Shown: positions 22,411 to 34,009 of the stretch, one piece after another
Layout of the letters: each line of letters opens with the position of its first letter
How positions within the stretch are numbered: the stretch's first letter is position 1
Assembly (NCBI RefSeq): GCF_028372415.1
Contig: NC_092874.1
Location: 62,185,865-62,249,864, forward strand
Length of the DNA stretch: 64,000 nucleotides
Reading direction: 5' to 3'
Source of the DNA: Notamacropus eugenii
Taxonomy: Eukaryota; Chordata; Mammalia; Diprotodontia; Macropodidae
Position numbers and translations under genes: made by a program
Notes under the pieces: model-generated
Seen by the model: the letters and a program-made list of their open reading frames with translations, nothing else
What the model was told of the DNA's origin: nothing
Databases searched by the model: none

Positions 22411-22616
22411 AACTATTCTCTTCTACTCTGGATGATGGCCATATTGGTGCCATTGGTGTCTAAAACTCTATGTAATGTTGAGTCCTGAAGTGACTGGGTT
22501 AAAAGACTATGTCCACGTCTGGGGCCATCCCACCATGTGCTACCCTAGTCTGAGGGCTTCGAGGGCCACACACACAAGACTGTTTCCCATTGGCATCTAT
22601 TCTCCTTCTCAATTTG

Positions 22617-23183
22617 TGAATAGTAATAAAACTATCTTTCATGGCATGACTAATGTGGAAATATATTTAATATGATCATACATGTATAGCCTATATCAGA
22701 TTGCATGCGATCTTGGGGAAAGAGGAGTGGAGGGAGGGGGGAAAATATAAAACTCAAAATCTTATAAAAGTGAATATAAATATAATGACTGTATAAATAC
22801 ATTTTATATTATATGTAAATACAATGTATTTATACACAAATACATAACTGTATTTGTATATTATATAAAATACATAACAGATTTCTGTTTTATGTAAATA
22901 TATAATACGTATATATTATATAAATATACAACATATTTATATATTATATATGAATACAGAGCATATTTATATATCATATATAATATATAACACATTTCTA
23001 TATTATATAAACACAAATATATAATACATTTATATATTATATATTCATGTAAAGATATGTCTATATCATATATGAATGTACTATATATGACATATAAATA
23101 TTAATATATTTATATATCATATATGCTTACATATAATATATAAAAATAAATAATTTTTTAAAAAATAAATGAATAGTAATAAA
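22617..23183 (+). mobile_element. 5'-truncated L1 3' end with expanded AT-rich tail and 14-bp target duplication
   Basis: The copies of tgaatagtaataaa at 22617-22630 and 23170-23183 flank an L1 3' end ('catggcatgactaatgtgga', 'acatgtatagcctatatcag', 'gagggaggggggaaaatata'). From about 22790 to 23169 the tail is a 380-bp TATA/TAAATA-rich array in place of a plain poly(A). Confidence 0.85.
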
Positions 23184-23187
23184 GTTA

Positions 23188-23440
23188 AACGACCCTGAGG
23201 ATACAGCATTGGGCTCAAAGTCAGGCAGACCTGGTCTCAGCCTTATTAACTGTGTAGCCTTGGGTAATTTGCTAAACTTCTGTTTGCCTCAGTTTCCTCA
23301 ACTGTAAAATAGAAATAATAGCAGCACTTACCTCCCAGTGCTATCGTGAGGATCAAGTGAGATAATATCTGTAAAGCCTCTGGCACATGGTAGGTATTAT
23401 ATAAGTACTGGGTACTACTACTACTATTATTGCTAGCTGC
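23188..23440 (+). mobile_element. CORE-type (MIR-like) SINE
   Basis: 'gaggatacagcattgggctc', 'aagtcaggcagacctggtct', 'ctcagtttcctcaactgtaa', 'cgtgaggatcaagtgagata' and L2-type tail 'ggcacatggtaggtattat'. It ends in a (TAC/TAT)n run. Confidence 0.85.
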
Positions 23441-23609
23441 TATCGGGGTGTGGTACTAAGCCCTCTTTCTCCTCTGGAAAGCTTCTTTATCTGTTAGCCA
23501 AACATTGGTTCCTCTTTCCCTTCCCCCTCCCTCTGTTATAGGATGAGGAGGAAAAGGGAAATTTCCCCAAACTAAAGCCCTGTCAGTCTGCTATCAAGGA
23601 GATTGTAAA

Positions 23610-24075
23610 TCTCAGTAAGTCAGCCAGAATTTATGAAGTACCTACTATGTGCCAGGCATATTGCTAAGGGCTAACCGAGCCGCACCTGAGGACCTAGAGG
23701 GCCACATGTGGCTTCGAGGCCACAGGTTCCCTACCCTTGGTAGGTATACAAAGAAAAGCCAAACAGTCCCTACTTTCAAGGAACTCACAGACTAATGGGA
23801 GAGACAACGCGTTAGGCACAAACACGATACATGCCGGATAAATGGAGATAATCAGCACAGGGAAGGAAGTAACATTGAGGGTGGCCAGTAAAGGTTTCTT
23901 GTTAGAGGTGAGATTTTAGCTGACACTTGAAGGAAGCCAGGAGGTAGAAATGAGAAAGAAGAGAATTCCAGGTACAAGGGATGGCCAGTAAAAATATTCA
24001 GAGTCAGGAGATGAGTGTCTCTTTCCAGTAACAGCAAGGAGATCAGTGTCACTGGATCACAAAGTATATGGAAGT
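23610..24075 (-). mobile_element. L2 fragment interrupted by half a hAT MITE
   Basis: 'acctactatgtgccaggcat' at 23639 is antisense L2. The match resumes after 23740 with 'acaaagaaaagccaaacagtc', 'aaggaactcacagactaatg', and later 'cacttgaaggaagccaggag', 'agtgtcactggatcacaaag'. Confidence 0.8.
23675..23739. mobile_element. hAT-like MITE, right half only
   Basis: 'gagccgcacctgaggaccta', 'gagggccacatgtggcttcg' and 'ccacaggttccctaccctt' match the right half of the elements at 20697-20857 and 24982-25177. The left half is missing. Confidence 0.7.
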
Positions 24076-24229
24076 GTAATTAACATGGATGTAATTAGCA
24101 TAAAATAAAACCGCACTGTATATACATCATCAGGTATTATATTATTATGATGCATAACTGTTGGAATCTCTGTTATATAAAGCAACTTGTATGTTTTCTT
24201 TTTTTGTTACTCATTCTGTCAAATAATTT

Positions 24230-24545
24230 TTTTTTTAATTTTCAATCATCCAGAATTTTTTTTATTCTCATTCCCCCTCAAATGAAAAATAAAAAGAAGA
24301 GCAAAACTCACGTAGGAAATGTTCATGGTCAAGCAAGGTAGATTCCGCTGTTGACCATGTTAAGAGGTATATGTCTCATTTTGTAACTTGGGTCCATTTT
24401 CTCTCTCTCTCAGGATATGGTAGCATTCTTTCTTCATCAGTCATCTGGAATGACAGACAATCTTTGTGTTGATTAGACTTCTTTAAGTCTTTCAAAATTA
24501 TTCATCTTTCCAATGTTATTATAACATAGATTCTTCTTCTGGCAT
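24230..24545 (-). mobile_element. L1 3' end fragment
   Basis: T-rich start, then 'tatgtctcattttgtaactt', 'cagtcatctggaatgacaga', 'taagtctttcaaaattattc', all antisense L1 3' words. Confidence 0.7.
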
Positions 24546-24649
24546 TAATTAATTAAATGAATGGACAAAGGAAAAAATCAATTAGTTATTAGAGGCTCTT
24601 TGATTTCATTAGGTTAGCAGTTCCCTTTATTGAGACGGATTGAAACCCA

Positions 24650-24785
24650 TCTTTAACTTGCTATATAAGCTGCCTGAAACTCACAGAGATTAGGACTTTC
24701 CCATTTAGCTATAGTCATATAGCTATTGAGTGTCAGAGACTGGATTCAATATAGGTCTTCCTGATTCCCAAGTCCTATGCACTGG
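24650..24785 (-). mobile_element. MIR fragment
   Basis: 'atatagctattgagtgtcag', 'actggattcaatataggtct', 'tcctgattcccaagtcctat' follow antisense MIR. Confidence 0.65.
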
Positions 24786-24981
24786 CCCTAATTGGTGAGG
24801 TACCAGAATGTCTAGTCAGCAACAAAATCAACTTTGCTTAACCTCAGTCATCTTGTCATCCTCCTGAGTGACCCAGTTGCCACCCAGGTACCACTCCAGC
24901 CTTTCCACCTCTTTTGCCAGAAACCATGATTAAATCAAAGAGCACCGCTGTTTCTAGAAAAAGCATGTCAATTAACCAGCC

Positions 24982-25177
24982 CAGGAGTGGGGAACCTGGG
25001 ACCTGGAGGCCACATGTGATCCTCAGATCCTCAAGTACAGCTCTGACTGAATCCAAACTTCAGAGAACAAATCCCCTTAATAAAAGGATTTATTCTGTAA
25101 AACTTAGACTCAAAGGGCTGCGCTTAAGGACCTAGAGGTCCACATGTGTACTCAAGGCCGTAGGTTCCCCAACCCTG
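24982..25177. mobile_element. hAT-like palindromic MITE, copy 2 (full length)
   Basis: Ends 'caggagtggggaacctg' and 'taggttccccaaccctg' are inverted. The arms meet near 'aacaaatccccttaataaaa' and 'ggatttattctgtaaaactt'. It is 196 bp. No clean 8-bp target duplication is visible. Confidence 0.75.
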
Positions 25178-25179
25178 GG

Positions 25180-26245
25180 TTGGTTGACTGGCATTGAACT
25201 AGCCCATCGCTCCATTCACCATCTCCATAATTTCTAACACTGAAACATCCTTTCATGACTATCACTCTCCTCTTATATGGCTTTATCTCCCCTATGCAAA
25301 TATTTGTATTTGTATGTAATACATCTGTAGCACTTAAGAAATGCTTTGTTTTTTTCATTTATTCATTCATTCATAAGACCTCACTGCCTCTCATAGTCTG
25401 AAAAATAAACAAATAGAATGAGGGCTCGAAGCTATGGCTGTTTTTATTCCTCTCTATACCTAGAGAGTGCTTAGGTAGCACCCTAGCTCTAAGGTCCAGT
25501 ATTTATTAAATTTGAAGTACATTGTATATTTGACTTCTGTTACAAAGTCAGCTTAGAAAGAATATTAAGAATATCTGGGAAATGAAGAAGTAATAGGGAT
25601 CGCAAAGGTGATTCTCAGCTAGGACCTAATTTTACCTGGGCAATTTACAATACTACATTCTCACTTTCTTTTTACACTAAATTTCACTTGAATTAAAATA
25701 AAAATGAAAACCAAGAGAAGAACCTTACAATCTACATTGTTAAACTGATTTGGTCTGAGAACCAGGTTGAACTATCTGTATTATACTATGACATTATCCC
25801 TGTTGTGAGATCACCTTGTAGGTGAAATTGTTTTATAATGAAAGCTACCTAAACGACCTTGAACTGAGGTCTAAGGCAGATCTGCTTTAGGCAGGATTCA
25901 CTACGTGGAGAATGGTGCTATTATGAGATTCCAAGTAACCCCATTTATAAATATCATGTATACATGTTCTTGACTAAAAACTAAAACAGAGAATATATGA
26001 ATGTACCTTAACAGCACCAATCTGTCAATAGCCATATCTGACCTGGAAATGCCAAAGCTCCTGTGACCTGAAACTGTAATTTTCAAGGCTCCCATGTAAA
26101 TTATGGCAACCACCAATGCCAATAACACTCTTCACATCTTACCAGAAGACTTAATGAATTGCTACAGTCAGCACTATGGTGATGAAATTCCAATCTTAGC
26201 TAGGCTATGGAATGAAACTGTCTCTTACAATTGTACACATTCTGT
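25180..26245. other. unassigned AT-rich sequence
   Basis: No repeat or gene recognised over about 1 kb. 25255-25345 is faintly L2-like. Confidence 0.4.
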
Positions 26246-26249
26246 TATC

Positions 26250-27830
26250 ACCTACCTGACAAGATGGTAGCCAGTTTTGCTTAAAGACCCCTAATGAGGG
26301 GAAACCCACTACCACCTAACATGTCCCATTCTGGTTTTGGATAGTGCTAATTGTTAGGAAGGTTTTCCTGATTAAAAAAACAAAAACTAAGTTTACCTCT
26401 TTGCAAATTTCCACTCATTCCTAGGTCTGCGCTTCAAGGTCAAGAAAAACAAATCTCCTTTTTTGATAGGATAGCCTTTCAAATACATGCATCTGGTTAC
26501 TATGACTCCTCAAAGTCTTCACTTCTTAAGGCAAAACTTCCTTAGTCACTTCAACTGATGCTTATGTTGTATGAATTTGAGACCATTCAGCCTCCTACTT
26601 ACTGTCCTTTGAATGCCCTACAACTCATTGATGGGCTTGAAAAAACCAGTCCCCAGAACTAAATAAGGGGTTGTCTGACCAGAACAGACCATTCCCTCCC
26701 TCTTTCTGAACACTATGCCTCTCTTAATGCAGCTTTAAGTCTTCCCTGGCTTTTTTGGTCTTGGATATCACTTTATTGGCTTATATTGAGCTTGCAGTCT
26801 ACCATGATCTCCAGATCTTTTTTCATGTTAAGGGCTTCCTAAGCACTTCTTGTTGTTCAGTCATCTAAGTCGTGTCTGACTCTGTGACCCCATTTGAGGT
26901 TTTCTTGGCAAAGATATTGGAGTGGTTTGCGATTTCCTTCTCTGGCTCATTTTACAAATGAGGAAACTGAGGCAAACACGGTTGAGTGACTTGCCCAGGC
27001 TCACACAGCTAGTAAGTGTCTGAGGCTGGACTTGAACTCAAGTCCTGCTGACTCTAGGTCCAGCAGTCTTTCCACTGTGCCACCTAGCTGCCTTCTGCCT
27101 ATTTTGTGGATTTTTTTAAAAGTTGATTGTTTTTAACCCAAGTATCAGACTTTGTTTCAGTTGGACTATTTGGACTAAGCAAGTCTTCACATTTCTCCCT
27201 CGTCAATTACATCTAGGTATTATTCAGCTCAGTGTTCTAACTTGTCAAGACCTTTTTGAATCCTGACTCAGTCATCTATCCAGTGTGTTTACTGTCATTT
27301 CCACCTTTATGTTATCTGCATATTTGATAAGTATGCTTTCAAGTTATGAATAAAGAATGTTAAACAGCAAAGGGTCAAGCACAGAGACTTTGAGGATTCC
27401 ACTGGAGAACTCATTCCATACTGACACTGAACTATTAATGACGGCTCTTTGGGTCTGCCCATTCAGTCAGGCATGAATCCACTTAATTATATCATTATAC
27501 ATCCTACGTCTCTCCTTTTCATAAAAATAACATGAGACCTGGTCAAATGCTCTGCTAACATATAGGTAAACTATGTCTACATCATTTCACCAATCTACCA
27601 GTCTAATGATCCTTTCTAAAAAAAAATGGAAAGAAGATTAGTCTGACATGACTTTTTCTTCATGAAGCCATGCTGGTTCTTAGTCATCACAGCTGCTTTT
27701 CCTAGATGACTACTAAGCAATCCTTTAAGAATGTATTCTAAAAAAAAAAAAAAAAAGAATTTTTTTTCAAAATTTATTTGACAGTTTCACTGGAAAATGA
27801 AGTTAAGCTCCTCGGTTTTAGTGGAAGGAT
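26250..27830 (-). mobile_element. L3/CR1 LINE, about 1.3 kb without its insert
   Basis: Antisense L3 in long colinear order: 'gaggggaaacccactaccac', 'attgttaggaaggttttcct', 'ggttgtctgaccagaacaga', 'gagcttgcagtctaccatga', then after a MAR1 insert 'ttatctgcatatttgataag', 'gattccactggagaactca', 'catgaagccatgctggttct'. Its reverse transcriptase frame is broken throughout. A 17-A run sits at about 27740. Confidence 0.9.
26850..27092 (-). mobile_element. MAR1 SINE inside L3
   Basis: Complete reverse copy from 'ttgttgttcagtcatctaag' to 'ctgtgccacctagctgcc'. L3 words resume on either side, so it inserted into the L3. Confidence 0.95.
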
Positions 27831-28006
27831 ATTTCATTACTTCAATGGTTCTGTCTCTTCATTGGTATGTGTACTCTCTCCACTCATGCAAACTCAGCCA
27901 CAATTGATCCACTGATCTTCTATGTCTTTCCATAAATCTTCCTAGAGTCTCTATTAAATACAATGGAAAGCCTTCTCTGTAATGAAATTATATATACATA
28001 TGTGTA

Positions 28007-28250
28007 GGGCAGCAAGGTGGTGCAGTAGGTAGAGTGTTGGACCTGGAGTCAGGAAGACCTGAGTAAAATCTGGCCTCAGACACTATTAGCTACGTGACCC
28101 TGAGCAAGTCCCTTAATCCTCTTTTCCTCAGTTTCCTCACCTGTAAAATAAGCTGGAGAAGGAAATACAGAACCACTCTAGTATTTTTGCCAAGAAAACC
28201 CCAAGTGGGGTCACAAAGAGTCAGACATGACCAAAACGACTGAATGACAA
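28007..28250 (+). mobile_element. MAR1 SINE
   Basis: Forward copy: head 'gggcagcaaggtggtgcagt', 'ctggagtcaggaagacctga', core 'ctattagctacgtgaccctg', tail 'gccaagaaaaccccaagtgg'. It ends 'gactgaatgacaa'. Confidence 0.95.
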
Positions 28251-28255
28251 TCACA

Positions 28256-28315
28256 AAAATACATGTGTGTATACATATACATATACATATGTACATGGAT
28301 ATGCATGTGTATATA
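28256..28315. repeat. (TATACA)n-rich simple repeat
   Basis: 'gtatacatatacatatacat' and flanking variants follow directly after the MAR1, probably grown from its tail. Confidence 0.85.
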
Positions 28316-28439
28316 CACCAAGCTATAGGCTATAAAATAACTTTTAAAACCTACTCGTTCTCTCTAGGAATTAAAACTCTATTAAAACATACGTTGGTAC
28401 TTATTGTATCCTTTGTAGTGTTGTCCTCTGTCATTTCAT

Positions 28440-28615
28440 GTCTTCATGTCCACCTAACTAGACCATGGCTAGTTAGAGAGCTTGTTAGGTAGATTACTAA
28501 ACTGTAAGCTCTCTGAAGACAAGTACTAGGTATGGTATCCCGTAAGGATTCCCAGCAGTGCCCAATACAAAAATTGGGCACATAGATGCTGGGGACTATT
28601 TGTTTATTGATTAAT
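28440..28615 (+). mobile_element. L2-type 3' tail
   Basis: 'aaactgtaagctctctgaag', 'cccagcagtgcccaatacaa', 'gggcacatagatgctgggga'. Confidence 0.6.
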
Positions 28616-28619
28616 TCAG

Positions 28620-29030
28620 AGGAAGCTTTTACGCTAAGGGTGGATTTTACCACTGTATTCCAATTAATATAGATTTTCCTGGGTAAGACAGTATTGCATA
28701 AAGGGAAAAACATCTTTAATGGGGAATAGAGTAAGACAAAAGAAACCATTTAGGCCAGTTGTCTGTAATGAATGGTCTTTATGGACATGGAAACAAATCT
28801 CAATATGTGTCTTATTTATTAAGAAATACAGAAATACAGAATAAGAAAAATGTGATTTTAGGAGATATAGTGGGGAGATATAAATGGTTATCTCCACTTA
28901 CAACCTAGAAAGCATAGACTTAAGAATCAGATCTATATGAAGATAAATAGCATTGGTATTATAACTCAGGTTCTTAGAAGTGAATAAAATGCTTTCCCTC
29001 AATAGTCTGAGGTACTTTAAGGGGAAAGGG
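28620..29030. other. unassigned sequence
   Basis: No signature recognised; two overlapping reverse frames of 77-101 codons have no domain. Confidence 0.45.
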
Positions 29031-29034
29031 AAAA

Positions 29035-29320
29035 GAATAAGCATTTATATAGTGCCTACTAAATGCCAGACTCTTTTTACAAATGTTATAAGCATTTTAC
29101 AAACATTATTTAAGTCAAACCTGATATACTCCATGAGCATCAACACAATGAAAGATAGCTTAACTTAGTATAACAGGGTCAAATAAGCAACTTTCAAGTC
29201 TCAGAAGTGAGGGATCGTTCTAGCATAAATCTGGTCCAAGAAGTTAAGTGACTTGCCCAAAGGAACACAATGCATTAGTGACTGAACCAGGCCTAGTCTG
29301 ACATCCCAGTCAATTTTCAA
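29035..29320 (-). mobile_element. MIR-type SINE, gapped
   Basis: 'gcatttatatagtgcctacta', 'agcattttacaaacattatt' and, after a gap, 'gttaagtgacttgcccaaag' and 'actgaaccaggcctagtct' are antisense MIR-type words. Confidence 0.6.
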
Positions 29321-29324
29321 GAAC

Positions 29325-29790
29325 AATGGTGCCTCTTGTGGTACAGGAAATCAAGGCCTCTAATTTAAAGACTTCTGTCCTGTTGTCATCCCAATGCATA
29401 AAAATCCTATCAATTTACTTAAGAAGATATGACCAAGATCTCCCTTAATCTCCATGACAACAAGAAGAAGAAAAGCCAATCTAAGAAGCTGCAGAGAGGG
29501 GAGGGCACCTCTCTGGAATGTCGCATACATCGTTAGGGGTGTTTTTTATTATAGGAGGTTTAATTTGGGGAGAGAAGATAGAGAAGAACATGTCCTGAAG
29601 TGATTGTGATTATATAAACAAAAAGCATCAGTATGATTTTCTTTTAAAGATGAAAAGTTCTTCATGTTTACTTCAGAAATAGCCTGTATAAAGAGTGTGA
29701 CTTTCACCAGGTAAGTTAGTTCCATGTACTATGGCACTAAGGTCTTGGTGAGCTAAATTAACTCCTTCAGGCCATAAGTTCCCTAATAGG
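29325..29790. other. unassigned sequence
   Basis: Nothing recognised. Confidence 0.45.
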
Positions 29791-29793
29791 CTG

Positions 29794-29984
29794 AAAGAAT
29801 TAATATGTCCATTACACATGTATAACCAATACCAGATTGCTTGCCATCTTGAGGAGGAGGGAGATAAGAGAGGGAGGGAGAGAAATTTGGAACTCCAGAT
29901 CTTATAAAATATGAATGTTGAAGGTTGTCTTTGTGTGTTATAGGGGGAAAATGCTATTTACATAAAAAAAGAATTAATATATCC
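29794..29984 (+). mobile_element. 160-bp L1 3' end with target-site duplication
   Basis: Body 29811-29970: 'attacacatgtataaccaat', 'cagattgcttgccatcttga', 'aatttggaactccagatctt', then A7. The flanks gaattaatatgtcc (29797-29810) and gaattaatatatcc (29971-29984) agree at 13 of 14. Confidence 0.85.
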
Positions 29985-30084
29985 TCCCTTCTTTTTTCTT
30001 CACCCCACTCCCATCCCAACCAGGGAGATTCCCTATTGATTATTAGGTCCTGAGAAGAATCCAGCCCACTTAGTCCAAGGTTTA

Positions 30085-30400
30085 TTACCTTTTTTTATAA
30101 TTTTTTTTAGTTAGCAAAAGTTGATTTTTCCTCCTTCTTACTCCTGTACCCCATTTAAAAAGAAAAAAGAAAAACCAAACCCTTGTGACATATCTGAAGA
30201 GGCAAGGAAAACCAATTTCTCCATTGGTCATGTTAAAAAAAAATATCTGTCTCCTTCTCTACCCTGAGTCTATCACCTCTTTGAGGAGTTAGATGACTTA
30301 CTTCATCATCTGTCCTCTGGAATCATGCTTGGTTATTGTGAGGAACAGAATCCAAGACCTAGTATTTAATAATATTCTGAAGAGTCTTCCTGTCTTGGAT
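30085..30400 (-). mobile_element. L1 3' end fragment
   Basis: 'tgtaccccatttaaaaagaa', 'gagtctatcacctctttgag', 'cctctggaatcatgcttggt' are antisense words of a marsupial L1 3' end. Confidence 0.65.
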
Positions 30401-30459
30401 ATAGAAGATATGATGGCAGAGGTGTAAATTAATAGTTTCCTCCATCTGCAACCCCACAG

Positions 30460-30520
30460 ACACACACACACATACATACATACATATATGAAGACATGCA
30501 CAAACACACATCCATACACA
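30460..30520. repeat. (CA)n/(CATA)n simple repeat
   Basis: 'acacacacacacatacatac' and flanking variants. Confidence 0.9.
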
Positions 30521-30524
30521 CATA

Positions 30525-31850
30525 CTCCTTCTCTCAGCCCTCCCCCTAACCAAAAAAAAAAGTAGGGCATTTTGTAAACCAAATTCTCTTGCTATAGAAT
30601 TGCTTTCTCTTAGGAGGCAAAGGAAAAAACACCAATGATTGATAGCTTCAGCTAAAAGCATAGAATGGTGAGGTTATTTACGGTTCTCCTCTTTAGGGGC
30701 TAATAGAGTCAGATGCTATCCTAAAAGGTTGGAAATCTTACTGTGGGGATGTTTTTATAGGACAAAAGCAGCTCCTGGAGAAAAGTATAAATACTATCTT
30801 AAAGAAGCCATAACAACTCCTAATTTTGCTGTTAAGTGCTCAAAGAGTCGATTAAAAATGGACAGCGTGTTATCCTGAGAGCTTTAGGGAAACAGTCATC
30901 AGGGTTAGAACACAGCTTTTCACGTCAGGTTTTAAGATGGAAAGAGGTTGTGTCAACTACCCAGGTCACCCCACCACAGTCAGAACCAGTTCACTGCCTC
31001 TTTTTCTGAGCTTAAGGTTGCTTTATTTATTCGTCTCTCCTTCTTACCCTCCCTTGGCTAAGACTATACCCAAGATTGCTGCTTTTAAAGTCTTTTCTTT
31101 GGGAAAAAAGAAAGCAAAGCTGGAAACTGTGGAATTATCGTGATCCAGCTTTGCCTTTAAAAAAATGAGAAATGTAGATCACCACTTCTGTGCAAAGAGA
31201 TGAAGGCCTCCAGGTGTTAGACTTTGGTCATATATTGGATGGTTGTGCCAAATGACTTTTCTCTCTACTTAAAATTCTTTGTTACAAGGAATGGTTCTTT
31301 AAGGAAGGAGGATATATTTGGACATGAAGGTGGTGTTAAAATAAAACATCAATAATGTTTAATGGAGTCTTTGGTGTTTTTTTTTTTAATTTACTTTGGC
31401 AGGAAAGTTTTTTTCTGTTCCCTATTTAAAAAAAAAACAACTTAGAGTCCAGAAAAAAAAACACCAACCAGAACCACTTGTTTAGTAGTGTTCTTAAACA
31501 AAGCATTGGATTTAATGAGTGACAGAGAACAAATCATGAGCCCGCACAGCCTGGAAAATAAAACAGAAGATAAATGCTTATGATGGAAAGAAAAGAAAGA
31601 AGGAAATAAAATAAGATGCCTGAGGAAGAATTCTGAAGCTGTATTGATTGCTGTCTTTCTAAAAGAGAGGTTCCCATAGAACACATGTGTTGGATATAAG
31701 GAAACCAAAAGTTGGTTACTCTCCTAATTCTGGTAGTGATTGAGACTGTTCCCATAAAAATGGCAGCAGAACTGTTCCAAAATTATTCCCTTCACAACTC
31801 TGGGTCAGACTAACCAGCTAGCCATGTCAACATGCAGTAACACACAATTC
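30525..31850. other. unassigned AT-rich sequence
   Basis: No interspersed repeat recognised. A-runs lie near 30550, 31380 and 31428. Open frames under 105 codons have no domain. Confidence 0.4.
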
Positions 31851-31854
31851 TATA

Positions 31855-31990
31855 GACTATCATGTAATAGGAAAATGTAAGTTCCCTGAGGTCAAGAACT
31901 GTTTTTCCATCTTCCCTTTGTCTCTCCAGTGCCTACCATGATGCCTTGTAAGTGGTAGGCACTTGGTAAATTACTATTGAATGAATTTTT
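31855..31990 (+). mobile_element. L2 3' tail
   Basis: 'gtaagttccctgaggtcaag', 'ccagtgcctaccatgatgcc', 'ggtaggcacttggtaaatta'. Confidence 0.8.
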
Positions 31991-32084
31991 ATGTATTTTA
32001 TGATGTCCATATAAAGTTCTGACCTTCAGGTTCTTCCTCAGCTCACTAACTGCCCTCACAACTTCAAATTATCCTTGTTGACCT

Positions 32085-32190
32085 GGTGCTCTAGGGTATA
32101 ATATGAGGACAGGAACCATTTCTTATTATCTTAGGTGCTTAATACGGTCCCTTGCACACAATACATGTTAAAACAAGACATTGATTGATT
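32085..32190 (+). mobile_element. L2 3' tail
   Basis: 'ataatatgaggacaggaacc', 'ttaatacggtcccttgcaca', then 'gacattgattgattgg'. Confidence 0.65.
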
Positions 32191-32249
32191 GGTCAAGATT
32201 TAAAAGGTTGTTTAGCTTTACAAATAGCTGTATACAAACCATCCCCATC

Positions 32250-32610
32250 AAGAGTCTATTAGTTAATAGAATGCAAGCTCTAGAGGACAAGCATGGTATC
32301 CCACCTATCTTTATATATCTTCAAGTGAGGCAGATAAGTGATACATCAGGCCTGGAATCAAGAATACATGATTCACATTCAACCTCAGACACTTACTAGC
32401 TGTGTGACTCTGGGCAAGTCACTTCACCCTGTTTGCCTCAGTTTTCTCATCTGTGAAAGTGAGCTGGAAAAGGAAATGGCAAACCACTCCAGTATCTTTG
32501 CCAATAAAATCCCAAAAGGGGTCACAAAGAGTCAGATGCAACTGAAAAAAATGAATCACAAATCCACAAGTACCTAATGAACACTCAATAAATGTCTGTG
32601 AAATTGAATA
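32250..32610 (+). mobile_element. L2 3' end split by a MAR1 SINE
   Basis: 'agaatgcaagctctagagga' and 'catggtatcccacctatctt' are L2. The tail resumes after the SINE as 'gaacactcaataaatgtctg' and 'tgaaattgaata'. Confidence 0.75.
32326..32555 (+). mobile_element. MAR1 SINE inside L2, head damaged
   Basis: 'cctcagacacttactagctg', 'ctgggcaagtcacttcaccc', 'aaatggcaaaccactccagt', 'ggggtcacaaagagtcagat'. The 5' head is shortened. Confidence 0.9.
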
Positions 32611-32624
32611 TAGTAGAATTCATA

Positions 32625-32795
32625 GAATCACAGAATATTGGAATCATAAAGGACCTCATCAAGCCTATTCCTGAATAATATCCTCTCTCACATCCCCAAG
32701 ATGTAGTTGTCCAGTCTTTACTTAAAGACCTGAATGGAATTGGCAGTTTTTATACATTTGGTGGTAGAGCATCTCCTCTGAAACATAACTATTTG
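32625..32795 (-). mobile_element. L3/CR1 3' end
   Basis: 'catagaatcacagaatattg', 'aaaggacctcatcaagccta', 'gtccagtctttacttaaaga' are the antisense L3 3' end. Confidence 0.6.
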
Positions 32796-33075
32796 AAAAT
32801 GTCTCAAAATAAAATTGCCATATTTGCACATATAAACTTTGTCCCCCGTCAGATGTTTTCACTCTAAAATGGAGAAATTTTATAAGCATCTGGCTTACAG
32901 CAGAGATCTTTCATGAGATTATCATCTTTATGAATGAAAAAAAAACGATGTTACCCAAAGTTATGCAGAAATAGGGCAAAACTCATTACAGTCTAGATCT
33001 CTTAGCATTTCTGCCTCCCTTTGTGATTTTCAAATACTCATATCAAGATTTTTGCACCTTCAAAAGTTAAATTCA
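32796..33075. other. unassigned sequence
   Basis: Nothing recognised. Confidence 0.4.
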
Positions 33076-33079
33076 ATAT

Positions 33080-33375
33080 ACTCCATACTCTAGCCCTGAC
33101 TTACTTTTCCAACTTTATCTCCCATTAATTCAACTAGAATATATTAATTGTCTTGTGAACATTTGCTCATATAAATTGCCACTTGAACAATCTCCCTCCA
33201 CCTGTCTTTTCCATCCATATGAATCCTAGTTATCTTTCAAAGCCTAGTCTGAGTCCCATTTGTTTGACAATCTTAGCCCAAAGTGATCACTCCATCCTCT
33301 GAATTTCTCTAGCATCTATTATCTACATCACTCATTTGTTATCCATCACAGACCATCAAATATCATTAATTTTTG
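33080..33375 (+). mobile_element. L2 fragment
   Basis: 'tactctagccctgacttact', 'tcctagttatctttcaaagc', 'ctagtctgagtcccatttg' and following text match a diverged L2. Confidence 0.65.
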
Positions 33376-33381
33376 CTTGTG

Positions 33382-33790
33382 TCAATCAATCAATTAACAA
33401 GCATTTATTAAGTGCCTACTATATGCCAAGCACTATACAAAGACAAAATGAAACATTCCTTGTTCTCAAGCATACACAAAAAATGTTAAAAAAATGAATT
33501 TAAGTTAATGGGGAGTGGGACAGATTAGCAGCTAGATAATGACTTCTTGAAGCAGAAAGATCAGCTGAATTTCAAAAGAAACTAGAAATTTGAAGAGATA
33601 GAGGTGATAAAGCAGTGCATTCTACTCATGAGGGACAAACAGCATAAAGTGCTGGAGATGAAAGATAAAATGTTGTCTATATGTGGACCAAGAATGACAA
33701 TTGGCCAGAAAGTATGGTAAGTTCCTTGAAGATTGATGGAAGATTACCAGCTATAGACTGATAGCTGGTAACAAAATTAATGGTCATGTA
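33382..33790 (-). mobile_element. L2 fragment
   Basis: 'caattaacaagcatttatta', 'agtgcctactatatgccaag' start it; 'gtgcattctactcatgagg' and 'ggccagaaagtatgg' continue antisense L2. A MIR-like snippet follows at about 33795-33890. Confidence 0.75.
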
Positions 33791-34009
33791 TTCTACCCGC
33801 TTATCTTTCAGATGAAAAATTGAGACCCAGAGAAATTATGTTATTTTCCCAACGTCACATAGAAGATAAAAACCAGTAGTAAACAAGAACATTGAAGGAG
33901 AAATAACTCCTCCACCTTAATAGGGATCCATAGACATCTGACTTTAGAGAATCTCTGGTATCTCAGGAACACAAGAAGGATCAAAGAAAGAAGTTCAAAA
34001 AAACCTAGA

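Noticed and set aside
30460..30520. CRISPR-like array among the simple repeats
   Set aside because: Plain CA/CATA microsatellite in a vertebrate genome; no spacers.
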